DNA of 64,000 nt from Eledone cirrhosa (taxonomy: Eukaryota > Mollusca > Cephalopoda > Octopoda > Eledonidae). Under the pieces are notes generated by a model. That model ran no database searches. It was not told where the DNA came from and worked only from the letters and a program-made list of their open reading frames with translations. Below, one piece after another: positions 38,761 through 53,424 of this stretch; position 1 is the first letter of the stretch; each line of letters starts with the position of its first letter. The position numbers and the translations under genes were made by a program. The stretch spans positions 8,142,450 through 8,206,449 of the forward strand of contig OZ024740.1 in the NCBI GenBank assembly GCA_964016885.1, given 5' to 3'.

Positions 38761-40479
38761 TATATCAGTTTCGATTGGTATGTCAGTTTCGATTGGTATG
38801 TCAGTTTCGATTGGTATTTCAGTTCCGATTGGTATGTCAGTTTTGATTGGTATATCAGTTTCTATTGGTATATCAGTTTCGATTGGTATATCAGTTTCGA
38901 TTGTTATATCAGTTTTGATTGGTATATCAATTTCGACTGGTATGTCAGTTTCGATTAGTATATCAGTTTCTATTGGTATGTCAGTTTCTATTGGTATATC
39001 AGTTTCGATTGGTATATCAGTTTCGATTAGTATGTCAGTTTCTATTAGTATGTTAGTTTCGATTAGTATATCAGTATCTAATAGTATGTCAGTCTCGATT
39101 GGTATGTCAGTTTCTATTCATATATCAGTTTCGATTGGTATATCAGTTTCGATTGGTATATCAGTTTCGATTGGTATGTCAGTTTCCATTGGTATATCAG
39201 TTTCTATTGGTATGTCAGTTTTGATTGGTATGTCAGTTTCGATTAATATGTCAATTTCGATTGGTATGTCAGTTTCGATTGGTATGTCAGTCTCGATTGG
39301 TATATCAGTTTCGATTGGTATGTCAATTTCGATTGGTATATCAGTTTCGATTAGTATGTCAGTTTCTATTGGTATGTTAGTTTCGATTAGTATATCACTT
39401 TCTATCGGTATGTCAGTTTCGATTGGTATGTCAGTTTTGATTGGTATGTCAGTTTCGATTGGTATGTCAGTTTTGCTTGGTATATCAGTTTCGATTGGTA
39501 TGTCAGTTTCGATTGGTATGTCAGTTTCGATTGGTATTTCAGTTCCGATTGGTATGTCAGTTTTGATTGGTATATCAGTTTCTATTGGTATATCAGTTTC
39601 GATTGGTATATCAGTTTCGATTGTTATATCAGTTTTGATTGGTATATCAGTTTCGATTGGTATGTCAATTTCGATTGGTATATCAGTTTCGATTAGTATG
39701 TCAGTTTCTCTTGGTATGTTATTTTCGATTAGTATATCACTTTCTATTGGTATGTCAGTTTCGATTGGTATGTCTGTTTCTATTGATATATCAGTTTCGA
39801 TTGGTATATCAGTTTTGATTGGTATATCAGTTTCGATAGGTATGTCAGTTTCGATTGGTATGTCAGTCTCGATTGGTATATCAGTTTCGATTGGTATGTC
39901 AGTTTCGATTGGTATATCAGTTTCGATTGGTATATCAGTTTCGATTGGTGTGTCAATTTCTATTGGTATATCAGTTTCCATTGGTATGTAAGTTTTGATT
40001 GGTATATCAGTTTCGATTGGTATGTCAGTTTCGATTGGTATGTCAGTTTCGATTGGTATTTCAGTTCCGATTGGTATGTCAGTTTTGATTGGTATATCAG
40101 TTTCTATTGGTATATCAGTTTCGATTGGTATATCAGTTTCGATTGTTATATCAGTTTCGATTGGTATATCAATTTCGACTGGTATGTCAGTTTCGATTAG
40201 TATAACAGTTTCTATTGGTATGTCAGTTTCTATTGGTATATCAGTTTCGATTGGTATATAATTTTCGATTAGTACGTCAGTTTCTATTAGTATGTTCGTT
40301 TCGATTAGTATATCAGTATCTAATAGTATGTCAGTCTCGATTGGTATGTCAGTTTCTATTCATATATCAGTTTCGATTGGTATATCAGTTTCGATTGGTA
40401 GATCAGTTTCGATTGGTATGTCAGTTTCCATTGGTATATCAGTTTCTATTGGTATGTCAGTTTTGATTGGTATATCAGT

Positions 40480-43400
40480 TTCGATTGGTATGTCAGTTTC
40501 GATTGGATTGTCAGTTTCGATTGGTATATCAGTTACTATTGGTATGTCAGTTTCGATCGGTATGTCAGTTTCGATTGGTATATCAGTTCCGATTGGTATG
40601 TAAGTTTTGATTGGTATGTCAGTTTCGATTGGTATATCAGTTTCGATTGGTATATCAGTTTCGATTAGTATGTCAGTTTCTATTGCTATGTTAGTTTCAA
40701 TTAGTATATCAGTTTCTATTGGTATGTCAGTTTCGATCGGTATGTCAGTTTCTATTGATATATCAGTTTTGATTGGTATATCAGTTTCGATTGGTATATC
40801 ATTTTCGATTGGTATTTCAGTTTCTATTGGTATATCAGTTTCTATTGGTATGTCAGTTTTGATTGGTACGTCAGTTTCGATTGGTATGTCAGTTTTGATT
40901 GGTATAACAGTTTCGATTGGTATGTCAATTTCGATTAATATGTCAATTTCGATTGGTATATCAGTTCCGATTGGTATGTCAGTTTCGATTGGTATGTCAG
41001 TTTCGATTGGTATGTCAGTTTCGATTAGTATGTCAGTTTCTATTGGTATGTTAGTTTCAATTAGTATATCACTTTATATTGGTATGTCAGTTTCGATTGG
41101 TATGTCTGTTTCTATTGATATATCAGTTTCGATTGGTATATCAGTTTTGATTGGTATATCAGTTTCGATTTGTATGTCAGTTTCTATTGGTATATCAGTT
41201 TCGATTGGTATATCAGTTTCGATTAGTATGTCAGTTTCTATTGGTATGTTAGTTTCGCTTAGTATATCAGTTTCTATTGGTATGTCAGTTTTGATTAGTA
41301 TATCAGTTTCGATTGGTATATCTGTTTCAATCGGTATGTCAATTTCTATTGGTATATCAGTTTCCATTGGTATGTCAGTTTTGATTGGTATATCAGTTTC
41401 GATTGGTATGTCAGCTTCGATTGGTATGTCAGTTTCAATTGGTATATCAGTTCCGATTGGTATGTCAGTTTTGATTGGTATATCAGTTTCTATTGGTATA
41501 TCATTTTCGATTGGTATATCAGTTTCGATTGTTATATCAGTTTCGATTGTTATATCAGTTTCGACTGGTATGTCAGTTTCGATTGGTATATCAGTTTCTA
41601 TTGGTATGTCAGTTTCTATTGGTATATCAGTTTCGATTGGTATATCTGTTTCGATTAGTATGTCAGTTTCTATTGCTATGTTAGTTTCGATTAGTATATC
41701 AGTTTCTATTGGTATGTCAGTTTCGATCGGTATGTCAGTTTCTATTGATATATCAGTTTTGATTGGTATATCAGTTTCGATTGGTATATCAATTTCGATT
41801 GGTATGTCAGTTTCTATTGGTATATCAGTTTCTATTGGTATGTCAGTTTTGATTGGTATGTCAGTTTCGATTGGTATGTCAGTTTTGATTGGTATATCAG
41901 TTTCGATTGGTATGTCAGTTTCGATTAATATGTCAATTTCGATTGGTATGTCAGTTTCGATTGGTATGTCAGTCTCGATTGGTATATCAGTTTCGATTGG
42001 TATGTCAATTTTGATTGGTATATCAGTTTCGATTAGTATGTCAGTTTCTATTGGTATGTTAGTTTCGATTAGTATATCACTTTCTATCGGTATGTCAGTT
42101 TCGATTGGTATGTCAGTTTTGTTTGGTATGTCAGTTTCGATTTGTATGTCAGTTTTGCTTGGTATATCAGTTTCGATTGGTATGTCAGGTTCGATTGGTA
42201 TGTTAGTTTCGATTGGTATTTCAGTTCCGATTGGTATGTCAGTTTTGATTGGTATATCAGTTTCTATTGGTATATCAGTTTCGATTGGTATATCAGTTTC
42301 GATTGTTATATCAGTTTCGATTGGTATATCAGTTTCGACTGGTATGTCAGTTTCGATTAGTATATCAGTTTCTATTGGTATGTCAGTTTCTATTGGTATA
42401 TCAGTTTCGATTGGTATATCAGTTTCGATTGGTATTTCAGTTTCTATTGGTATGTCAGTTTCGATCGGTATGTCAGTTTCTATTGATATATCAGTTTTGA
42501 TTGGTATATCAGTTTCGATTGGTATGTCAGTTTCGATTGGTATGTCAGTTTCGATTGGTATTTCAGTTCCGATTGGTATGTCAGTTTTGATTGGTATATC
42601 AGTTTCTATTGGTATGTTAGTTTCTATTGGTATATCAGTTTCGATTGGTATATCAGTTTCGTTTTGTATGTCAGTTTCTATTAGTGTGTTAGTTTCGATT
42701 AGTATATCAGTATCTATTAGTATGTCAGTTTCGATTGGTATGTCAGTTTTGATTGGTATGTCAGTTTCGATTGGTATGTCAGTTTTGCTTGGTATATCAG
42801 TTTCGATTGGTATGTCAATTTCGATTAATATGTCAATTTCGATTGGTATATCAGTTCCGATTGGTATGTCAGTTTCGATTGGTATGTCAGTTTCGATTGG
42901 TATATCAGTTTCGATTGGTATGTCAGTTTCGATTGGTATGTCAATTTCGATTGGTATGTTAGTTTCTATTGATATATCATTTTCGATTGGTATATCAGTT
43001 TTGATTGGTATATCAGTTTCGATTGGTATATCAGTTTCTATAGGTATGTCAGTTTCTATTGGTATATCAGTTTCGATTGGTATGTCAGTTTCGATTAGTA
43101 TATCAGTTTCTATAGGTATGTCAGTTTCTATTGGTATATCAGTTTCGATTGGTATATCAGTTTCGATTGTATGTCAGTTTCGATTGGTATATCAGTTTCT
43201 ATTGGTATATCAGTTTCGAATGATATATCAGTTTCGATTAGTATGTCAGTTTCTACTGGTATGTCAGTTTGGATTGGTATGTCAGTTTCGATTGGTATGT
43301 CAGTTTCGATTGGTATGTCAATTTCGATTGGTATATCAGTTTCGATTAGTATGTTAGTTTCTATTGGAATATCAGTTTCGATTGGTATATCAGTTTCGAT

Positions 43401-43740
43401 AGGTATGTCAGTTTCTATTGGTATATCAGTTTCGATTAGTATAATCAGTTTCTATTGGTTTGTCAGTTTCTATTGGTATATCAGTTTCGATTAGTATGTC
43501 AGTTTCTATTGCTATGTTAGTTTCGATTAGTATATCAGTTTCTATTGGTATGTCAGTTTCGATCGGTATGTCAGTTTCTATTGATATATCAGTTTTGATT
43601 GGTATATCAGTTTCGATTGATATATCAATTTCGATTGGTATGTCAGTTTCTATTGGTATATCAGTTTCTATTGGTATGTCAGTTTTGATTGGTATGTCAG
43701 TTTCGATTGGTATGTCAGTTTTGATTGGTATATCAGTTTC
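40480..43740 (+). repeat. Tandem duplication, about 3.26-kb unit, copy 1
   Basis: Landmarks repeat 3,258 bp (181 monomers) downstream up to about 42590, then 3,348 bp (186 monomers). The change comes from six extra monomers in copy 2 near 45860-45970 and one fewer near 46500. Shared marks are the TAAG stop monomers (40600/43858), TTTCGCTTAG (41256/44514) and TTTCGAATGATATATC (43214/46562). Substitutions separate the copies, such as GATTGTTATATC at 41543 against GATTGGTATATC at 44801, so this event is older than the 5,677-bp one. Confidence 0.9.
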
Positions 43741-46700
43741 GATTGGTATGTCAGTTTCGATTGGATTGTCAGTTTCGATTGGTATATCAGTTACTATTGG
43801 TATGTCAGTTTCGATTGGTATGTCAGTTTCGATTGGTATATCAGTTCCGATTGGTATGTAAGTTTTGATTGGTATGTCAGTTTCGATTGGTATATCAGTT
43901 TCGATTGGTATATCAGTTTCGATTAGTATGTCAGTTTCTATTGCTATGTTAGTTTCAATTAGTATATCAGTTTCTATTGGTATGTCAGTTTCGATCGGTA
44001 TGTCAGTTTCTATTGATATATCAGTTTTGATTGGTATATCAGTTTCGATTGGTATATCATTTTCGATTGGTATTTCAGTTTCTATTGGTATATCAGTTTC
44101 TATTGGTATGTCAGTTTTGATTGGTACGTCAGTTTCGATTGGTATGTCAGTTTTGATTGGTATAACAGTTTCGATTGGTATGTCAATTTCGATTAATATG
44201 TCAATTTCGATTGGTATATCAGTTCCGATTGGTATGTCAGTTTCGATTGGTATGTCAGTTTCGATTGGTATGTCAGTTTCGATTAGTATGTCAGTTTCTA
44301 TTGGTATGTTAGTTTCAATTAGTATATCACTTTATATTGGTATGTCAGTTTCGATTGGTATGTCTGTTTCTATTGATATATCAGTTTCGATTGGTATATC
44401 AGTTTTGATTGGTATATCAGTTTCGATTTGTATGTCAGTTTCTATTGGTATATCAGTTTCGATTGGTATATCAGTTTCGATTAGTATGTCAGTTTCTATT
44501 GGTATGTTAGTTTCGCTTAGTATATCAGTTTCTATTGGTATGTCAGTTTTGATTAGTATATCAGTTTCGATTGGTATATCTGTTTCAATCGGTATGTCAA
44601 TTTCTATTGGTATATCAGTTTCCATTGGTATGTCAGTTTTGATTGGTATATCAGTTTCGATTGGTATGTCAGCTTCGATTGGTATGTCAGTTTCAATTGG
44701 TATATCAGTTCCGATTGGTATGTCAGTTTTGATTGGTATATCAGTTTCTATTGGTATATCATTTTCGATTGGTATATCAGTTTCGATTGTTATATCAGTT
44801 TCGATTGGTATATCAGTTTCGACTGGTATGTCAGTTTCGATTGGTATATCAGTTTCTATTGGTATGTCAGTTTCTATTGGTATATCAGTTTCGATTGGTA
44901 TATCTGTTTCGATTAGTATGTCAGTTTCTATTGCTATGTTAGTTTCGATTAGTATATCAGTTTCTATTGGTATGTCAGTTTCGATCGGTATGTCAGTTTC
45001 TATTGATATATCAGTTTTGATTGGTATATCAGTTTCGATTGGTATATCAATTTCGATTGGTATGTCAGTTTCTATTGGTATATCAGTTTCTATTGGTATG
45101 TCAGTTTTGATTGTTATGTCAGTTTCGATTGGTATGTCAGTTTTGATTGGTATATCAGTTTCGATTGGTATGTCAGTTTCGATTAATATGTCAATTTCGA
45201 TTGGTATGTCAGTTTCGATTGGTATGTCAGTCTCGATTGGTATATCAGTTTCGATTGGTATGTCAATTTTGATTGGTATATCAGTTTCGATTAGTATGTC
45301 AGTTTCTATTGGTATGTTAGTTTCGATTAGTATATCACTTTCTATCGGTATGTCAGTTTCGATTGGTATGTCAGTTTTGTTTGGTATGTCAGTTTCGATT
45401 GGTATGTCAGTTCTGCTTGGTATATCAGTTTCGATTGGTATGTCAGGTTCGATTGGTATGTCAGTTTCGATTGGTATTTCAGTTCCGATTGGTATGTCAG
45501 TTTTGATTGGTATATCAGTTTCTATTGGTATATCAGTTTCGATTGGTATATCAGTTTCGATTGTTATATCAGTTTCGATTGGTATATCAGTTTCGACTGG
45601 TATGTCAGTTTCGATTAGTATATCAGTTTCTATTGGTATGTCAGTTTCTATTGGTATATCAGTTTCGATTGGTATATCAGTTTCGATTGGTATATCAGTT
45701 TCTATTGGTATGTCTGTTTCGATCGGTATGTCAGTTTCTATTGATATATCAGTTTTGATTGGTATATCAGTTTCGATTGGTATGTCAGTTTCGATTGGTA
45801 TGTCAGTTTCGATTGGTATTTCAGTTCCGATTGGTATGTCAGTTTTGATTGGTATATCAGTTTCTATTGGTATATCAGTTTCGATTGGTATATCAGTTGC
45901 GATTGTTATATCAGTTTCGATTGGTATATCAGTTTCGACTGGTATGTCCGTTTCGATTAGTATATCAGTTTCTATTGGTATGTCAGTTTCTATTGGTATA
46001 TCAGTTTCGATTGGTATATCAGTTTCGTTTTGTATGTCAGTTTCTATTAGTGTGTTAGTTTCGATTAGTATATCAGTATCTATTAGTATGTCAGTTTCGA
46101 TTGGTATGTCAGTTTTGATTGGTATGTCAGTTTCGATTGGTATGTCAGTTTTGCTTGGTATATCAGTTTCGATTAGTATGTCAATTTCGATTTATATGTC
46201 AATTTCGAATGGTATATCAGTTCCGATTGGTATGTCAGTTTCGATTGGTATGTCAGTTTCGATTGGTATATCAGTTTCGATTGGTATGTCAGTTTCGATT
46301 GGTATGTCAATTTCGATTGGTATGTTAGTTTCTATTGATATATCATTTTCGATTGGTATATCAGTTTTGATTGGTATATCAGTTTCGATTGGTATATCAG
46401 TTTCTATAGGTATGTCAGTTTCTATTGGTATATCAGTTTCGATTGGTATGTCAGTTTCGATTAGTATATCAGTTTCTATAGGTATGTCAGTTTCTATTGG
46501 TATATCAGTTTCGATTGTATGTCAGTTTCGATTGGTATATCAGTTTCTATTGGTATATCAGTTTCGAATGATATATCAGTTCCGATTAGTATGTCAGTTT
46601 CTACTGGTATGTCAGTTTGGATTGGTATGTCAGTTTCGATTGGTATGTCAGTTTCGATTGGTATGTCAATTTCGATTGGTATATCAGTTTCGATTAGTAT

Positions 46701-47090
46701 GTTAGTTTCTATTGGAATATCAGTTTCGATTGGTATATCAGTTTCGATAGGTATGTCAGTTTCTATTGGTATATCAGTTTCGATTAGTATAATCAGTTTC
46801 TATTGGTTTGTCAGTTTCTATTGGTATATCAGTTTCGATTAGTATGTCAGTTTCTATTGCTATGTTAGTTTCGATTAGTATATCAGTTTCTATTGGTATG
46901 TCAGTTTCGATCGGTATGTCAGTTTCTATTGATATATCAGTTTTGATTGGTATATCAGTTTCGATTGATATATCAATTTCGATTGGTATGTCAGTTTCTA
47001 TTGGTATATCAGTTTCTATTGGTATGTCAGTTTTGATTGGTATGTCAGTTTCGATTGGTATGTCAGTTTTGATTGGTATATCAGTATCGA
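43741..47090 (+). repeat. Tandem duplication, about 3.35-kb unit, copy 2
   Basis: Second copy. Similarity continues to about 47090, where the array turns to a CAGTATCGATTGG monomer and ATTAATATGTC instead of the GATTGGATTGTCAG monomer found at 43751. It contains the pair of core blocks at 45507 and 45849, of which copy 1 kept only the first complete. Confidence 0.89.
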
Positions 47091-50000
47091 TTGGTATGTC
47101 AGTTTCGATTAATATGTCAATTTCGATTGGTATGTCAGTTTCGATTGGTATGTCAGTCTCGATTGGTATATCAGTTTCGATTGGTATATCAGTTTCGACT
47201 GGTATGTCAGTTTCGATTAGTATATCAGTTTCTATTGGTATGTCAGTTTCTATTGGTATATCAGTTTCGATTGGTATATCAGTTTCGATTGGTATATCAG
47301 TTTCTATTGGTATGTCAGTTTCGATCGGTATGTCAGTTTCTATTGATATATCAGTTTTGATTGGTATATCAGTTTCGATTGGTATGTCAGTTTCGATTGG
47401 TATGTCAGTTTCGATTGGTATTTCAGTTCCGATTGGTATGTCAGTTTTGATTGGTATATCAGTTTCGATTGGTATATCAGTTTCGACTGGTATGTCCGTT
47501 TCGATTAGTATATCAGTTTCTATTGGTATGTCTGTTTCTATTGGTATATCAATTTCGATTGGTATATCAGTTTCGATTAGTATGTCAGTTTCTATTAGTG
47601 TGTTAGTTTCGATTAGTATATCAGTATCTATTAGTATGTCAGTTTCGATTGGTATGTCAGTTTCTATTCATATATCAGTTTCGATTAGTATATCATTTTC
47701 TATAGGTATGTCAGTTTCTATTGGTATATAAGTTTCGATTGGTATATCAGTTCCGATGGTATGTCAGTTTCGATTGGTATATCAGTTTCTATTGGTATAT
47801 CAGTTTCGATTAGTATGTCAGTTTCTACTGGTATGTCAGTTTGGATTGGTATGTCAGTTTCGATTGGTATGTCAGTTTCGATTGGTATGTCAATTTCGAT
47901 TGGTATATCAGTTTCGATTAGTATGTTAGTTTCTATTGGAATATCAGTTTCGATTGGTATATCAGTTTCGATTCGTATGTCAGTTTCTATTGGTATATCA
48001 GTTTCGACCAGTATATCAGTTTCGATTAGTATAATCAGTTTCTATTGGTTTGTCAGTTTCTATTGGTATATCAGTTTCGATTAGTATGTCAGTTTCTATT
48101 GGTATGTTAGTTTCGCTTAGTATATCAGTTTCTATTGGTATGTCAGTTTCGATCGGTATGTCAGTTTCTATTGATATATCAGTTTTGATTGGTATATCAG
48201 TTTCCATTGGTATATCAATTTCGATTGGTATGTCAGTTTCTATTGGTATATCAGTTTCTATTGGTATGTCAGTTTTGATTGGTATGTCAGTTTCGATTGG
48301 TATGTCAATTTTGATTGGTACATCAGTTTAGATTGGTATGTCAGTTTCGATTAATATGTCAATTTCGATTGGTATGTCAGTTTCGATTGGTATGTCAGTC
48401 TCGATTGGTATATCAGTTTCGATTGGTATGTCAATTTCGATTGGTATATCAGTTTCGATTAGTATGTCAGTTTCTATTGGTATGTTAGTTTCGATTAGTA
48501 TATCACTTTCTATTGGTATGTCAGTTTCGATTGGTATGTCTGTTTCTATTGATATATCTGTTTTGATTGGTATATCAGTTTTGATTGGTATATCAGTTTC
48601 GATAGGTATGTCAGTTGCTATTGGTATGTCAGTCTCGATTGGTATATCAGTTTCGATTAGTATGTCAGTTTCTATTGGTATGTTAGTTTCGCTTAGTATA
48701 TCAGTTTCTATTGGTATGTCAGTTTCGATCGGTATGTCATTTTCTATTGATATATCAGTTTTGATTGGTATATCAGTTTCGATTGGTATATCAGTTTCGA
48801 TTGGTGTGTCAATTTCTATTGGTATATCAGTTTCCATTGGTATGTCAGTTTTGATTGGTATATCAGTTTCGATTGGTATGTCAGTTTCGATTGGTATGTC
48901 AGTTTCGATTGGTATTTCAGTTCCGATTGGTATGTCAGTTTTGATTGGTATATCAGTTTCTATTGGTATATCAGTTTCGATTGGTATATCAGTTTCGATT
49001 GTTATATCAGTTTCGATTGGTATATCAATTTCGACTGGTATGTCAGTTTCGATTAGTATATCAGTTTCTATTGGTATGTCAGTTTCTATTGGTATATTAG
49101 TTTCGATTGGTATATCAGTTTCGATTAGTATGTCAGTTTCTATTAGTATGTTAGTTTCGATTAGTATATCAGTATCTATTAGTATGTCAGTCTCGATTGG
49201 TATGTCAGTTTCTATTCATATATCAGTTTCGATTGGTATATCAGTTTCGATTGGTATATCAGTTTCGATTGGTATGTCAGTTTCCATTGGTATATCAGTT
49301 TCTATTGGTATGTCAGTTTTGATTGGTATATCAGTTTCGATTGGTATGTCAGTTTCGATTGGATTGTCAGTTTCGATTGGTATATCAGTTCCGATTTGTA
49401 TGTAAGTTTTGATTGGTATATCACTTTCGATTGGTATATCAGTTTCGATTAGTATGCCAGTTTCTATTGCTATGTTTGTTTCAATTAGTATATCAGTTTC
49501 TATTGGTATGTCAGTTTCGATCGGTATGTCAGTTTCTATTGATATGTCAGTTTTGATTGGTATATCATTTTCGATTGGTATTTCAGTTTCTATTGGTATA
49601 TCAGTTTCTATTGGTATGTCAGTTTTGATTGGTATGTCAGTTTCGATTGGTATGTCAGTTTTGATTGGTATAACAGTTTCGATTGGTATGTCAATTTCGA
49701 TTAATATGTCAATTTCGTTTGGTATATCAGTTCCGATTGGTATGTCAGTTTCGATTGGTATATCAGTTTCGATTGGTATATCAGTTTCGATTGGTATGTC
49801 AGTTTCGATTGGTATGTCAATTTCGATTGGTATATCAATTTCGATTAGTATGTCAGTTTCTATTGGTATGTTAGTTTCAATTAGTATATCACTTTATATT
49901 GGTATGTCAGTTTTGATTGGTATGTCTGTTTCTATTGATATATCAGTTTCGATTGGTATATCAGTTTTGATTGGTATATCAGTTTCGATTGGTATGTCAG

Positions 50001-51219
50001 TTTCTATTGGTATATCAGTTTCGATTGGTATATCAGTTTCGATTAGTATGTCAGTTTCTATTGGTATGTTAGTTTCGCTTAGTATATCAGTTTCTATTGG
50101 TATGTCAGTTTCTATTGGTATGTCAGTTTTGATTGGTATGTCAGTTTCGATTGGTATGTCAATTTTGATTGGTATATCAGTTTCGATTGGTATGTCAGTT
50201 TCGATTAATATGTCAATTTCGATTGGTATGTCAGTTTCGATTGGTATGTCAGTCTCGATCGGTATATCAGTTTCGATTGGTATGTCAATTTCGATTGGTA
50301 TATCAGTTTCGATTAGTATATCAGTTTCGATTGGTATATCAGTTTCTATTGGTATGTCAGTTTCGATCGGTATGTCAGTTTCTATTGATATATCAGTTTT
50401 GATTGGTATATCAGTTTCAATTGGTATGTCAGTTTCGATTGGTATGTCAGTTTCGATTGGTATTTCAGTTCCGATTGGTATGTTAGTTTTGATTGGTATA
50501 TCAGTTTCTATTGGTATATCAGTTTCGATTGGTATATCAGTTTCGATTGTTATGTAAGTTTCGATTGGTATATCAGTTTCGACTGGTATGTCCGTTTCAA
50601 TTAGTATATCAGTTTCTATTGGTATGTCAGTTTCTATTAGTATATCAGTTTCGATTGGTATATCAGTTTCGATTAGTATATCAGTATCTATTAGTATGTC
50701 AGTTTCGATTGGTATGTCAGTTTCTATTCATATATCAGTTTCGATTGGTATATCAGTTTCGCTTGGTATATCAGTTTCGATTGGTATGTCAGTTTCTATT
50801 GGTATATCAGTTTCTATTGGTATGTCAGTTTCTATTGGTATATCAGTTCCGATTGGTATGTAAGTTTTGATTGGTATGTCTGTTTCGATTGGTATATCAG
50901 TTTCGATTGGTATGTCAATGTTAATTAGTATATCAGTTTCTATGGGTATATCAGTTTCGATTGGTATGTCAGTTTCGATTAGTATATCAATTTCTATAGG
51001 TATTTCAGTTTCTATTGGTATATCAGTTTCGATTGGTATATCAGTTTCGAATGATATATTAGTTTCGATTAGTATGTCAGTTTCTACTGGTATGTCAGTT
51101 TGGATTGGTATGTCAGTTTCGATTGGTATGTCAGTTTCGATTGGTATATCAGTTTATATTGGTATGTCAGTTTTGATTGGTATGTCAGTTTCTATTGGTA
51201 TGTCAGTCTCGATTGGTAA

Positions 51220-53424
51220 ATCAGTTTCGATTGGTATGTCAATTTCGATTGGTATATCAGTTTCGATTAGTATGTCAGTTTCTATTGGTATGTTAGTTTC
51301 GATTAGTATATCACTTTCTATTGGTATGTCAGTTTCGATTGGTTTGTCTGTTTCTATTGATATATCAGTTTCGATTGGTATATCAGTTTTGATTTGTATA
51401 TCAGTTTCGATAGGTATGTCAGTTTCTATTGGTATGTCAGTCTCGATTGGTATATCAGTTTCGATTAGTATGTCAGTTTCTATTGGTATGTTAGTTTCGC
51501 TTAGTATATCAGTTTCTATTGGTATGTCAGTTTTGATTGGTATATCAGTTTTGATTGGTATATCAGTTTCGATTGGTATGTCAATTTCTATTGGTATATC
51601 AGTTTCCATTGGTATGTCAGTTTTGATTGGTATATCAGTTTCGATTGGTCTGTCAGTTTCGATTGGTATGTCAGTTTCGATTGGTATTTCAGTTCCGATT
51701 GGTATGTCAGTTTTGATTGGTATATCAGTTTCTATTGGTATATCAGTTTCGATTGGTATATCAGTTTCGATTGTTATATCAGTTTCGATTGGTATATCAA
51801 TTTCGACTGGTATGTCAGTCTCGATTAGTATATCAGTTTCTATTGGTATGTCAGTTTCTATTGGTATATCAGTTTCGATTGGTATATCAGTTTCGATTAG
51901 TATGTCAGTTTCTATTAGTATGTTAGTTTCGATTAGTATATCAGTATCTATTAGTATGTCAGTCTCGATTGGTATGTCAGTTTCTATTCATATATCAGTT
52001 TCGATTGGTATATCAGTTTCGATTGGTATATCAGTTTCGATTGGTATGTCAGTTTCCATTGGTATATCAGTTTCTATTGGTATGTCAGTTTTGATTGGTA
52101 TATCAGTTTCGATTGGTATGTCAGTTTCGATTGGATTGTCAGTTTCGATTGGTATATCAGTTCCGATTGGTATGTCAGTTTCGATTGGTATGACAGTTTC
52201 GATTGGTATATCAGTTCCGATTGGTATGTAAGTTTTGATTGGTATGTCAGTTTCGATTGGTATACCAGTTTCGATTGGTATATCAGTTTCGATTAGTATG
52301 TCAGTTTCTATTGCTATGTTAGTTTCAATTAGTATATCAGTTTCTATTGGTATGTCAGTTTCGATCGGTATGTCAGTTTCTATTGATATATCAGTTTTGA
52401 TTGGTATATCAGTTTCGATTGGTATATCATTTTCGATTGGTATTTCAGTTTCTATTGATATATCAGTTTCTATTGGTATGTCAGTTTTGATTGGTATGTC
52501 AGTTTCTATTGGTATGTCAGTTTTGATTGGTATAACAGTTTCGATTGGTATGTCAATTTTGATTAATATGTCAATTTCGATTGGTATATCAGTTCCGATT
52601 GGTATGTCAGTTTCGATTGGTATGTCAGTTTCGATTGGTATATCAGTTTCGATTGGTATATCAGTTTCGATTGGTATGTCAATTTCGATTGGTATATCAG
52701 TTTCGATTAGTATGTCAGTTTCTATTGGTATGTTAGTTTCAATTAGTATATCACTTTATATTGGTATGTCAGTTTCGATTGGTATGTCTGTTTCTATTGA
52801 TATATCAGTTTCTATTGGTATATCAGTTTCGATTGGTATATCAGTTTCGATTAGTATGTCAGTTAATATTGGTATGTTAGTTTCGCTTAGTATATCAGTT
52901 TCTATTGGTATGTCAGTTTCGATCGGTATGTCAGTTTCTATTGATATATCAGTTTTGATTGGTATATCAGTTTCGATTGGTATATCTGTTTCAATTGGTA
53001 TGTCAATTTCTATTGGTATATCAGTTTCCATTGGTATGTCAGTTTTGATTGGTATATCAGTTTTGATTTGTATGTCAGCTTCGATTGGTATGTCAGTTTT
53101 GATTGGTATATCAGTTCCGATTGGTATGTCAGTTTTGATTGGTATATCAGTTTCTATTGGTATATCATTTTCGATTGGTATATCAGTTTCGATTGTTATA
53201 TCAGTTTCGATTGGTATATCAGTTTCGACTGGTATGTCAGTTTCGATTGGTATATAAGTTTCTATTGGTATGTCAGTTTCTATTGGTATATCAGTTTCGA
53301 TTGGTATATCAGTTTCGATTAGTATGTCAGTTTCTATTAGTATGTCAGTTTCGATTAGTATGTCAGTTTCTATTGGTATGTTAGTTTCAATTAGTATATC
53401 ACTTTATATTGGTATGTCAGTTTC
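51220..53424 (+). repeat. Displaced duplication of about 2.2 kb, copy 1
   Basis: This stretch matches about 53830-55980. The offset is 2,610 bp (145 monomers) up to about 52190 and 2,556 bp (142 monomers) from about 52270, because copy 2 lacks three monomers including a TAAG stop monomer. Shared marks are GATTGGTAAATCAG (51214/53824), the core block (51717/54327), TCAGTTAATATTGG (52859/55415) and GATTTGTATGTCAGC (53070/55626). Single-base differences are present, such as GATTGGTATATC at 53101 against GATTGATATATC at 55657. Confidence 0.86.

Noticed and set aside
36440..39991. Long plus-strand open frames (up to 1,183 codons) as a giant repeat protein
   Set aside because: All three plus-strand frames of the consensus lack stops, the period is a multiple of three, frames end at recurrent variant monomers, and no promoter, splice structure or non-repeat domain is present.
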